In this document: in pieces, positions 1 to 6,865 of the stretch
How positions within the stretch are numbered: the stretch's first letter is position 1
Layout of the letters: every line of letters begins with the position of its first letter
Notes under the pieces: generated by a model
The model's database searches: none
What the model was told of the DNA's origin: nothing
What the model saw: only the letters and a program-made list of their open reading frames with translations
Program-made: the position numbers and the translations under genes
NCBI RefSeq assembly: GCF_041749095.1
Contig: NZ_JBGTCA010000284.1
Location: forward strand, 1-35,646
Reading direction: 5' to 3'
Source: Aquiflexum sp041749095
GTDB taxonomy: Bacteria > Bacteroidota > Bacteroidia > Cytophagales > Cyclobacteriaceae
DNA length: 35,646 nucleotides

Positions 1-539
1 GTTTTTTCAGAGAAATTGGAAAGTCGGTTCAGGAGCATTATTCCAAACCTTCCGGATTGCCACTTATTTTGGCAGCACTTCCGGAACACCATAATCTCTT
101 TCAGAAGTTAAGTGAAAATCCTTTGCTGGTTTCCAATGGAATAAAAGTAAACCCCAAATCAGTTCCGGAAGAAAGACTGATAGAATTGGCTTGGGAGGTC
201 ATGGAACCTGAATACAATAAGACCCTTGACATATTGGTTGAGAAATTTGAGCAGGCGAGGGCAGATGGCAAAGGCAGTGATGATTACAAAGAATTGGCCA
301 TTGCAGCAGTAGAAGGAAGGATTGATACACTTTTAGTAGAATCTAACAAAGTAATTGCAGCAAGGATAACCAACATAGAGACAGGAAATACCCAGAAAAA
401 AGATCTTGACAACCCAAGAGTGGACGATCTTTTGGATGATATGGGTGAATTGGTGCTTAAAATGGGCGGTAAAGTCGTTGTGATTCCTGCTGAAAAATTT
501 CCTACAGAAAGCGGATTGGCTGCTATTTATCGGTATTGA
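1..539 (+). CDS. baeRF3-type release-factor-like protein (C-terminal part)
   Basis: The reading frame is open from position 3 to the stop at 537-539, so this is the 3' part of a gene that begins outside the window. A TTG at 57 could be read as a start, but coding continues upstream of it (frame FFREIGKSVQEHYSKPSG), so it is internal. The C-terminus, ending VVVIPAEKFPTESGLAAIYRY-like with the core PTESGLAAIYRY, matches the end of the bacterial archaeo-eukaryotic release factor family 3 (baeRF3) proteins as I know them. These are eRF1/Pelota-like domain proteins predicted to act on ribosomes or RNA; the exact function is not established. The LAALPEHHNLFQ segment and an acidic helix-rich middle fit a domain joined to the C-terminal eRF1-like region. 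No neighbour explains its role here. Confidence 0.75.
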   Translation, partial: FFREIGKSVQEHYSKPSGLPLILAALPEHHNLFQKLSENPLLVSNGIKVNPKSVPEERLIELAWEVMEPEYNKTLDILVEKFEQARADGKGSDDYKELAIAAVEGRIDTLLVESNKVIAARITNIETGNTQKKDLDNPRVDDLLDDMGELVLKMGGKVVVIPAEKFPTESGLAAIYRY

Positions 540-633
540 TCATTGCCCAACTTTTAGAAAGTTGATTCCGAATACAAAAGCAAGAAATTGTACTTAGCAG
601 CTTTAAGTTTTACTAACATTAGCTGGAATTCAT

Positions 634-691
634 AAAGTCCGAGTCTAGGTTTCAAATCCATTTTGATTTGAAACCTAGACTCGGACTTTTT
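634..691. terminator. 24-bp perfect hairpin, likely bidirectional terminator
   Basis: Arms 634-657 and 666-689 are exact reverse complements (24 bp) around an 8-base loop (658-665). A run of five T residues follows at 687-691 on the plus strand, and the left arm begins with three A residues, giving a weaker T run on the minus strand. It lies 95 bp after the baeRF3 stop codon and just before the promoter-like boxes of the next gene. That placement suits transcription termination of the upstream gene. The stem is unusually long and perfect for an intrinsic terminator, so it might be a repeat element instead. Confidence 0.6.
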
Positions 692-692
692 C

Positions 693-748
693 TTGACACT
701 TACTTAACAATTTATTCATCATTTAATTCAGATTTTATTTTAGTATTG
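693..748 (+). promoter_or_regulatory. Candidate Pho-box-like promoter of the 771 phosphatase gene
   Basis: Three hexamers sit at an 11-bp pitch: TTGACA (693-698), TTAACA (704-709) and TTCATC (715-720). After exactly 20 bp comes TAGTATTG (741-748), one mismatch from the Bacteroidota -7 consensus TAnnTTTG. The start codon follows at 771. PhoB/PhoP-type regulators bind direct repeats with this pitch and can replace the -35/-33 contact. The same layout recurs at three other promoters of this island. The boxes were found by eye in AT-rich DNA, so chance matches are possible. Confidence 0.45.
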
Positions 749-770
749 CTAAACATAAAATCTATTTTTG

Positions 771-2591
771 ATGATAAATAATTTATTATGGTTTACCCTG
801 ATTATACAGGTATTCAATTCCTCTATGACAATTGAACCACCACTCAAACCTGTGAAGGAATTTTGGTTTTGGAACCAAACAGATCTTCCAAGAAAAGGAA
901 GGACACGTTCTGAGGAATTTAAAAAGTTGGAGGGTTTTAGGGTTGAACAACAAATTTCTATTGATCCTTCAATTGGGATTAATCAGCCCGTCTCGGGAGT
1001 TTATCAGCCCTTTGAAGTTTCAGAGGATTTTTTCACCAAGCCTTTTGCCATTGAATTTTTGATTCTTGACCATGTCAATCAGCCGGTCGGAATGGATGCC
1101 ATTTGGACTGATGGTTCATCACCGCAGTTGATTTTTGAAATCTATAATAACAAAATCCAACTTAAAGCCAAACAGGAGGAAGACTGGATTTCAACAAGCC
1201 AAACTGCTGAATATTGGAAAAAATATTGGACACATATCATTATCTGTTTTGATGGAACTAAATCTACGGTATTTGTTCAGGGAGAAAAGACAATGGAATT
1301 GGATGTCGATATTTTGAAGAAACCCTCTAGTTTTTATTTGAGGTCATTTTTGACAAATGAACCCCACATGCAATTGCATGATTTATTGAAGCAGTCTGCC
1401 ATTTATGAGGGAATAATGGACGCAGGGATGATCATAGAAAGGTTTGATAAAATCCAAAATCAGATCGAATCGGGGAAACTATTCCCTGAAAAATTTCATT
1501 TGATGGCAGGTCCTTACTTAGGTCATGTTCAAGAAGACACTGTCCAAATAGTTTGGGAAACCGATAAGCCTTCCAAATCCACCATTTCTTATGGAGAAAA
1601 ACTTCCATTAGTCGAAATGAAATCAGTCCCATCCATTGAAAGCACCATCAATTCCATTGAATTGACCGGATTAAATCCTGGCACAACTTACTATTATCAA
1701 GTTGAATTTGAATCCGGTAAGGGTGAAAAGATAATTACACCGGTTCTGACTTTTCAGACTGTAAAGCCCAAAAGTGAGCCGTTTCTGTTCGGTATTATAA
1801 GCGATACAGAAAGCCGTCCCCATATCAATCATAGAGTAGGTGAGATGCTGTGGGATGAGCGTCCTGATTTTTTGATCCATCTTGGTGACCTATCAGATGG
1901 AGGAAAAAAAGACCATAAGTTTGAATGGACCATGGAGTATTTTCAGGGTATTGGACCATTGACTTCCCGGGTACCTATAGCCACTGTTCCCGGCAATGGA
2001 GATGCAGATCTTTTTTGGTACAGTCAATATCATCCTCATTCCGGGGAAAAGGGATATTATAGGTTTGATTATGGAGAAGCGTCATTTTGGATGCTCAATA
2101 GCAATCTGAAAATGGAATTGCAATCAGGTGGGGAGCAATACAATTGGTTAATGGATGAATTGAATAAAAGCAGTGCAAAATGGAAATTTGTGGTACTGCA
2201 CCATGCGCCATACACATCCGATGAAGATGACTATGGGGATACTTGGGCAGGTCCAGGAAATCAGGGAGATGACCAACTGAAAGACTTGGTTCAATTGGTA
2301 GAAAGCAATGAAGTGGATATGGTTTTTTATGGGCACTTACACACCTACATGCGCTCTCATACGATCAAAGCAGGGAAGGTTGATGTGGAAAATGGGGTAA
2401 CCTATATTCAGGCAGGCGGTACAGGAGGGAATCTAGAGGACAATGCCCCGACAAGAACCTGGTTTGCCGCCAAAAATTTCAGGGGATTCCATTACTGTAC
2501 TGTTCAGGTTGTCGGTGAAAAACTAGAATTGAGAACTTATGATTTAAATGGGAGTCTGATTGATTTCTACTCCAAATTCTCAAAAAAATAA
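771..2591 (+). CDS. Secreted purple-acid-phosphatase-like metallophosphoesterase with LamG-like N-terminus
   Basis: I start at ATG 771 (606 aa) rather than the adjoining TTG 768. Domains in order: a short hydrophobic export segment (about 1-19), a LamG/concanavalin-like region (about 85-225), a fibronectin-III-like purple acid phosphatase N-terminal domain (about 245-330), and a calcineurin-like phosphoesterase domain (about 335-600). Visible metal-binding motifs are SDTES (D345), GDLSDGG (D373), the asparagine of VPGNGD (N409), VVLHHAP and YGHLH. Purple acid phosphatases hydrolyse phosphomonoesters outside the cytoplasm with a dinuclear metal centre. One oddity is that the usual GNH(E/D) motif reads GNGD, so the histidine that normally assists catalysis is missing; activity may be altered. 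A second, more canonical relative is encoded at 7570-9225. Its 3' end overlaps the convergent regulator gene by 25 bp. Phosphate-starvation control is suggested by the boxes upstream. Confidence 0.8.
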   Translation: MINNLLWFTLIIQVFNSSMTIEPPLKPVKEFWFWNQTDLPRKGRTRSEEFKKLEGFRVEQQISIDPSIGINQPVSGVYQPFEVSEDFFTKPFAIEFLILDHVNQPVGMDAIWTDGSSPQLIFEIYNNKIQLKAKQEEDWISTSQTAEYWKKYWTHIIICFDGTKSTVFVQGEKTMELDVDILKKPSSFYLRSFLTNEPHMQLHDLLKQSAIYEGIMDAGMIIERFDKIQNQIESGKLFPEKFHLMAGPYLGHVQEDTVQIVWETDKPSKSTISYGEKLPLVEMKSVPSIESTINSIELTGLNPGTTYYYQVEFESGKGEKIITPVLTFQTVKPKSEPFLFGIISDTESRPHINHRVGEMLWDERPDFLIHLGDLSDGGKKDHKFEWTMEYFQGIGPLTSRVPIATVPGNGDADLFWYSQYHPHSGEKGYYRFDYGEASFWMLNSNLKMELQSGGEQYNWLMDELNKSSAKWKFVVLHHAPYTSDEDDYGDTWAGPGNQGDDQLKDLVQLVESNEVDMVFYGHLHTYMRSHTIKAGKVDVENGVTYIQAGGTGGNLEDNAPTRTWFAAKNFRGFHYCTVQVVGEKLELRTYDLNGSLIDFYSKFSKK

Positions 2592-3145
2592 ACCACCAGC
2601 ATCTTTACGGGAACAGCACTTTCATTTACAGGGTTATGTTCCAACCTGCCATCGAAAAGCATGGAATCCCCTTCATGCAAATCTATGGTAGTGTCCCTGA
2701 ATACGTACTTCACAGAACCCTGAAGGATATATTTGAACTCAAAAGCATCTGTAGTCACAAAATCCCTAACCGATCCAGGTTGTATTTCAAGCAGGACAAA
2801 GTCAACTGCCCCGGTTTTGATTTTTCGTGTAAAAATACGTTCGTATTCATATCCTGAGGCAGGTTCTTTCTCAAATTTCTGGTATTCTTCTTTCCTTAAT
2901 ATCAAAATCGGCGCTTCCCTTCCATCAAGACTTAGGTCATTAAAAAAATAATTCAAATCCACCTCAAGGCCTTTAATGATCTGCATCAAAACCAATAGGG
3001 AAGGAATGGTCCTAGAATTTTCTATCTGCGATATCAGACCTTTAGTCACCCCTGCCCGGTCTGCGATTTCCTGAATGGTCAGGTTTTTATCTTTTCGGAT
3101 ACTTTTGATTTTTTGGCTGATCTGAACCAATATTTCATTTTCCAT
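2567..3145 (-). CDS. XRE-family regulator with C-terminal cupin sensor domain
   Basis: This is a 192-residue protein. Residues about 8-62 form a Cro/C1-type helix-turn-helix (LTIQEIADRAGVTKGLISQ, then NSRTIPSLLVLMQI). Residues about 115-190 form a small cupin barrel (FEFKYILQGSVKYVF, then HEGDSMLFDGRLEHNPVN). Proteins of this architecture are usually repressors or activators whose cupin binds a small metabolite of the pathway they control. It is the last gene of the minus-strand run 6554-2567 and lies 38 bp after the FAD oxidoreductase gene, so it is probably co-transcribed and may regulate the aminophosphonate operon autogenously. The final 25 bp overlap the end of the convergent phosphatase gene. 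The ligand and target operator cannot be read from the sequence. Confidence 0.85.
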   Translation of the reverse strand: MENEILVQISQKIKSIRKDKNLTIQEIADRAGVTKGLISQIENSRTIPSLLVLMQIIKGLEVDLNYFFNDLSLDGREAPILILRKEEYQKFEKEPASGYEYERIFTRKIKTGAVDFVLLEIQPGSVRDFVTTDAFEFKYILQGSVKYVFRDTTIDLHEGDSMLFDGRLEHNPVNESAVPVKMLVVYFFENLE

Positions 3146-3183
3146 ACTGAAAAATAAGCGTAATTCTTTTTTTGTCTAAAGTT

Positions 3184-4308
3184 TTAAAGAATTCTTTCTA
3201 CCACCTCTTCTCCCAATCCAAAAGAAAGGGTCATTCCCGCACCTCCCAAACCATTGACAATCCAAGTTTGGGGATCTGTCTGATGGATAAATTCTGTGGC
3301 TCCATTGGTCATTTTTGGATAAATGCCGTGCCAGGAAGACTCCATCGACCAGTCCTTAAAGGCAGCAAAAGTTTTCAAAAATCCAATAATCTTATCATTG
3401 ATGTCCTGTCGGTCAAAAGGATCCAAATGCAGACCGTACTCATGGCTGTCACCAATGGTCAGTTGTCCTGAACCATTTTGGGATACCATCACATGAATTC
3501 CCAATTCCAATAAATCCGGAAATTGGTCTTCATACACTGCTTTCAATTTGGCGAGAGATGGAGCGACATGAAAGCCTTTGTAGTGGATAAAACTAAGCCC
3601 TGCACAAAGCGGAGGGCCTATCCGCCAGTTATCAGGCTGATTTATCAAACGCATCATCTGTAATTTACATTTGGTGATTGGGGTGATGGAATAGACTTCC
3701 GGATACAAGGTCTCGAAATCAGCTCCGCTACACACTATTATCAAATCACCTTCCCAGTGTTCTTTACTTGAAAACACTTTGTTTCCGTCAATTTGAGAAA
3801 CTGCTTTACCCCATTCAAATGTGATATTTTCCAAGGATTCCAGATAATCAGCAGTTTTCCAAATGGCTTGCCGGGGATCCACAATCATTTCCTCCTCTGT
3901 CCAAAGCGCCCCTTTCAGACCCTGAGTTATGGCTGCCAAACTTTTTTCTTTTGTTTGAACAGAATTAAGATGATGGGCAGATTTGAAATGTTGCACAGCA
4001 TGTACATATTCTCCAATCACTTCATTTTCCAGTTCAGTGTAAGCCAGATGAAGGGATCCTGTTTCTTCTACCCAAAAATCTGCCTTTTTGCTCATCTCCA
4101 ACCAAATTTCCCTTGACCTCATTGCCCGGTTAAATGTTTCTCCCTGTGGCTGACCAACAGGCCAGATCATTCCAAAATTCCGGATAGATGCACCCACAGG
4201 TCTCGGGTTTCTTTCAATCACTCTCACTTTCCATCCTTTATTGGACAGGGCACGGGTGATGGCAAGTCCAACTATTCCTGCACCTATTACTATTGCTGAT
4301 TGATACAT
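3184..4308 (-). CDS. FAD-dependent oxidoreductase, aminophosphonate-associated (TIGR03364/HpnW-like)
   Basis: This 374-residue DAO-family flavoprotein starts with a dinucleotide-binding fold (AIVIGAGIVGLAITRAL, GxGxxG at residues 9-14, then acidic VIERN). A C-terminal GGAGMTLSFGLGEEV closes the FAD site. Its overall make-up fits the clade TIGR03364. Members of that clade were noted as neighbours of phosphonatase-like HAD hydrolases and were proposed to deaminate an aminophosphonate oxidatively. Related flavoenzymes from phosphonate clusters have been shown to oxidise 2-aminoethylphosphonate or its N-methyl form to phosphonoacetaldehyde; which substrate applies here is unknown. The gene lies 14 bp downstream of the DUF5690 gene and 38 bp upstream of the regulator gene, so it sits inside one operon. 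A general amino-acid or sarcosine oxidase-like role is the main alternative, but the context argues against it. Confidence 0.8.
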   Translation of the reverse strand: MYQSAIVIGAGIVGLAITRALSNKGWKVRVIERNPRPVGASIRNFGMIWPVGQPQGETFNRAMRSREIWLEMSKKADFWVEETGSLHLAYTELENEVIGEYVHAVQHFKSAHHLNSVQTKEKSLAAITQGLKGALWTEEEMIVDPRQAIWKTADYLESLENITFEWGKAVSQIDGNKVFSSKEHWEGDLIIVCSGADFETLYPEVYSITPITKCKLQMMRLINQPDNWRIGPPLCAGLSFIHYKGFHVAPSLAKLKAVYEDQFPDLLELGIHVMVSQNGSGQLTIGDSHEYGLHLDPFDRQDINDKIIGFLKTFAAFKDWSMESSWHGIYPKMTNGATEFIHQTDPQTWIVNGLGGAGMTLSFGLGEEVVERIL

Positions 4309-4322
4309 TTTATGGTATTGGT

Positions 4323-5645
4323 TTAAAAACTTGTCTTTAAAATAGCTTTTTCTTGGAGTTCAATAGAAGGCTGTTTCAATTTTCTTTTGAAATAAAATAG
4401 CGTATAAAATATCATCAATACACTTAGACTCAGAAATATGAGAATTGCTTGTGAATAGAAATTGTACCAGCTCATATCCTCCAAAATGCCAAATTGCTTG
4501 ATGGTCACAATCCCCACTGAACCCAGATATCCAAAACTATCAGCCAGGTACATTAGAAATCCCACATTTCCCGCAGAACGAAATGCAGCGATCAGTCTTT
4601 CAAATAGGAGACAGTTAAAAGGGATATAGCCCATATAAATTCCTATTCCGGTACTTACCACCCAATTAAAAGGAGAGATAACCCCCATTTGGTGTAAAAT
4701 TGTCGAAACAACTGCCAAAATGAGACCTGATATAATGATCCAATGGTTAATGTAAAGTGCCATTTTATTGTTTTTGATCAAAACCAATGAGGCCATCATA
4801 AGCAATAAAAACAATGTAATGGGAACCTCGGTTTGGGTTAGCAGGGCGGGATTGACCACAACATCCAATGCTTCCCATATTTCCACTGCAAAATTATCCC
4901 TCAGGTCTCTTAAAGCTGTCAACATAACATATACCAAAACCAAAATGACAATACCGGGCTTAAAAGCTTTAAAAAATGCTTTTCTTTCTGCTTTGGACAT
5001 GGGTGTCCGGACCGAACGTAAAGCAATGTCATGTTTAGTAGGTGCCGGGATTTGGTTCAATAGAATTACTGAGATCAATAGGAGAGGGACAAAAAGACCC
5101 CCTGTCCAAAAAGGCATCCAACTTTCACTGACCTGCCACTCATCCATCAGGTACTTGCCAATGGTTTTGACCAAACCGGAGGAAAATACAAAACTGACGG
5201 CCAGGATACTTCCCATCATTTCAGTAAACTTTCTTCCTTCCAGATAATGGAAAACCAGTCCCCAGATCAAACCCAATGGAAATCCGTTGATCAAAAAACA
5301 AAGGACATTAAAAGGTGCAGGCAATATGGCAAACCCAAGCAGCCCAAGCCATGATATCCCAATCAGGGATAAAATCAGCAGGGCTCTTTTTTCAGGGCGC
5401 AATTCCGAGATCATTTTGATGCCGTAAAATTTGCTTGCCATGTACCCAAAAGTCTGAGCCAAAATCAACCAAACTTTTAAATCCATTCCGAACAATACTT
5501 CACCCTCAAAAGTAGCTGCTGCAAATGGCTTCCTAAAAGCATACATGCTGCTATAGGTCAGAAACGCCATACTTGCAGCAAACAAACTCATCGTAAAGTT
5601 ACTGCTTTTTGCCAGTCGCTTGCTGATGGATGGGATGTGGAGCAT
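4323..5645 (-). CDS. DUF5690/MFS-like membrane protein, candidate organophosphonate transporter
   Basis: This 440-residue protein has about twelve hydrophobic segments in an MFS-like arrangement, with a charged central loop (about 200-228). I recognise it as the DUF5690 family, which has no assigned function that I know of. Three local matches to the glycerol-3-phosphate:phosphate antiporter GlpT stand out. MYAFRKPFA (R38) resembles YYLVRKNFA (GlpT R45). ASKFYG (K72) resembles FSKFIMG (GlpT K80). YVMLTALRD (R246) resembles VFVYLLRYG (GlpT R269). In GlpT these residues are known or inferred to contact the phosphate group. A C-terminal FGYLGS segment also has a GlpT counterpart. The gene lies between the phosphonatase-like hydrolase and the FAD oxidoreductase genes, so uptake of an aminophosphonate in exchange for phosphate is a reasonable inference. 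The GlpT comparison is from memory and not a computed alignment. Confidence 0.75.
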   Translation of the reverse strand: MLHIPSISKRLAKSSNFTMSLFAASMAFLTYSSMYAFRKPFAAATFEGEVLFGMDLKVWLILAQTFGYMASKFYGIKMISELRPEKRALLILSLIGISWLGLLGFAILPAPFNVLCFLINGFPLGLIWGLVFHYLEGRKFTEMMGSILAVSFVFSSGLVKTIGKYLMDEWQVSESWMPFWTGGLFVPLLLISVILLNQIPAPTKHDIALRSVRTPMSKAERKAFFKAFKPGIVILVLVYVMLTALRDLRDNFAVEIWEALDVVVNPALLTQTEVPITLFLLLMMASLVLIKNNKMALYINHWIIISGLILAVVSTILHQMGVISPFNWVVSTGIGIYMGYIPFNCLLFERLIAAFRSAGNVGFLMYLADSFGYLGSVGIVTIKQFGILEDMSWYNFYSQAILIFLSLSVLMIFYTLFYFKRKLKQPSIELQEKAILKTSF

Positions 5646-5720
5646 TGGTTGGGTTGTTGGTTATTTTTTATGATTCTCGATCCTGCTGGTAAGTCTCGCA
5701 ACTCTCCTTTCATGAGTCAA

Positions 5721-5754
5721 AACCTTCGAGGTCTGGAAAAAGACCTCAAAGGTT
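5721..5754. repeat. Palindromic AACCTTCGAGGTC-type repeat
   Basis: The left part AACCTTCGAGGTC and right part GACCTCAAAGGTT pair with one mismatch around a short A-rich loop. The same element recurs in variant form in the cluster at 17071-17365. It lies in the 201-bp gap between the HAD hydrolase and DUF5690 genes. It is probably a REP-like intergenic repeat, and the transcript of the operon would carry it as a hairpin. Confidence 0.75.
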
Positions 5755-5759
5755 AACCT

Positions 5760-5862
5760 AATCTCGTATCTCACTTCTAGCCTCCCCGATATTCAGTCCA
5801 GGCTTTGTTTCTTATGTCTTACGTCTTGTATCTCACATCTCAAGTCTCACATCTTATGTCTT
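5760..5862. repeat. Degenerate TCTCACATCT/TATGTCTT tract
   Basis: Short imperfect units such as TCTCACATCT, TTATGTCTT and TTACGTCTTG follow one another. The tract runs into the last codons of the HAD hydrolase gene, whose C-terminal residues and stop codon fall inside it. It encodes nothing recognisable by itself. Confidence 0.6.
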
Positions 5863-6554
5863 CCCTTAACCAAACCCACCACTTCCCTTAAAGAATGAAC
5901 CACATGTGTAGGATGATGCTTCCGTAATTCGGTTTCGGTAAAGGCACCTGTTGTCACGGCAATACTCATAAGACATCCTGAATTATGCCCCTGATTGACA
6001 TCCACCTCTGTATCCCCTATTTTGATTACTTGCTTTGGATCGGTAATTCCGAATTTTTTCATCATGACCTGAATCAATTCCGGATATGGCCTGCCTCTTT
6101 CAACCTCGTCGCTACAAACTGTGATGTCGATTAAAGGGGTATTTTTCCATCCGACCCTATCCAAAATCACATCTGTAATGTCTCTGCTGAATCCGGTATC
6201 CAATCCTACTTTTATTCCCATTTTTTGGAGTTCGGCAAAAACTTCCTCCGCATCGTCCATGGCAGATATACCTGGCGTATTCCGGTAGTATTCAATCATA
6301 TTACTTACAAAGTCATCATGCACAGCTGAAATCAATTCCTCTGTTACTTCGCTTTGGATGGATATATTTTGGGTTAGAATGTCACGGATAGCCAATGGTT
6401 TTGGGTAGCCCATTTTTTCTTGGGCTTCTTCCAAAGTAACCTTGTCAAAACCATGATGAAGGAAAGCCTCCTGAAATGCAGCCGCAACATTACTGTTGTC
6501 CTTGATGGTAGTGCCTGCCATGTCAAAGACTGCCAGTTTTATTGATTTTTCCAT
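5847..6554 (-). CDS. Phosphonatase-like HAD hydrolase (PhnX/TIGR03351-like)
   Basis: This is a 235-residue HAD-superfamily enzyme. The nucleophile motif reads DMAGTT (residues 11-16), the DxAGT form typical of phosphonoacetaldehyde hydrolase and its close homologues rather than the common DxDGT. The helical cap contains MGYPKPLAIRDIL, where K52 aligns with the Schiff-base lysine of PhnX (context MGLLK in Bacillus cereus). LDTGFS supplies motif II. RGRPYPELI carries arginine where most HAD proteins have lysine, as in PhnX. KIGDTEVDV supplies the acidic motif. Such enzymes cleave the C-P bond of a phosphonoaldehyde to phosphate and an aldehyde. It is probably the first gene of the minus-strand operon and is divergent from phnZ. 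The last codons run into a repeat tract, so the C-terminal few residues may be recent. The exact substrate is uncertain. Confidence 0.85.
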   Translation of the reverse strand: MEKSIKLAVFDMAGTTIKDNSNVAAAFQEAFLHHGFDKVTLEEAQEKMGYPKPLAIRDILTQNISIQSEVTEELISAVHDDFVSNMIEYYRNTPGISAMDDAEEVFAELQKMGIKVGLDTGFSRDITDVILDRVGWKNTPLIDITVCSDEVERGRPYPELIQVMMKKFGITDPKQVIKIGDTEVDVNQGHNSGCLMSIAVTTGAFTETELRKHHPTHVVHSLREVVGLVKGRHKM

Positions 6555-6640
6555 ATTTGTGAACGGGTATCGATTGATGATAAAAAGGGTGAAAGGTTAG
6601 ACTCAACCTATTATTTAATTCAAAACGGAATAATGTTTAG

Positions 6641-6696
6641 CAAAAATAAACTTTTGATGTTTTCAACAATTAAAATGATGATTATCCTTCTGTTAA
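6641..6696 (-). promoter_or_regulatory. Candidate Pho-box-like promoter of the phosphonate operon
   Basis: Read on the minus strand, the hexamers are TTAACA (6696-6691), ATAATC (6685-6680) and TTTAAT (6674-6669), at an 11-bp pitch. Then 20 bp follow and TATTTTTG (6648-6641), a full match to TAnnTTTG. The HAD hydrolase start codon is 86 bp further on. The middle hexamer is a weak match. The spacing is the same as at 693-748, 6791-6846 and 16862-16917. Confidence 0.4.
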
Positions 6697-6790
6697 TTTT
6701 AAAGTAACTTACAAATCTGAAAATTAAAGGAGATTGTCAGGTATAGATTTAAATAGGCCTTTTATTTTGCATAGCAATAAATACTGATAG

Positions 6791-6846
6791 TTAATTATTT
6801 GTTAACAGAAATAGCTTCTTTAATCAATAGTCTTAATATAATTTAG
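6791..6846 (+). promoter_or_regulatory. Candidate Pho-box-like promoter of phnZ
   Basis: TTAATT (6791-6796), TTAACA (6802-6807) and a poor third unit AGCTTC (6813-6818) lie at an 11-bp pitch. After 20 bp comes TAATTTAG (6839-6846), one mismatch from TAnnTTTG. The phnZ ATG is at 6866. With the opposite promoter at 6641-6696 this fills most of the 311-bp divergent intergenic region (6555-6865). Apart from AT-rich DNA I see nothing else there. Confidence 0.35.
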
Positions 6847-6865
6847 TATTTATAAACAATTTGAT

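Noticed and set aside
57..539. Independent 160-residue gene starting at TTG 57
   Set aside because: The frame is open to the window start and the upstream residues are coherent protein, so the codon is internal to a truncated gene.
3172..3471. 99-residue plus-strand frame opposite the FAD oxidoreductase
   Set aside because: It lies within the strongly supported minus-strand gene and has no recognisable features.
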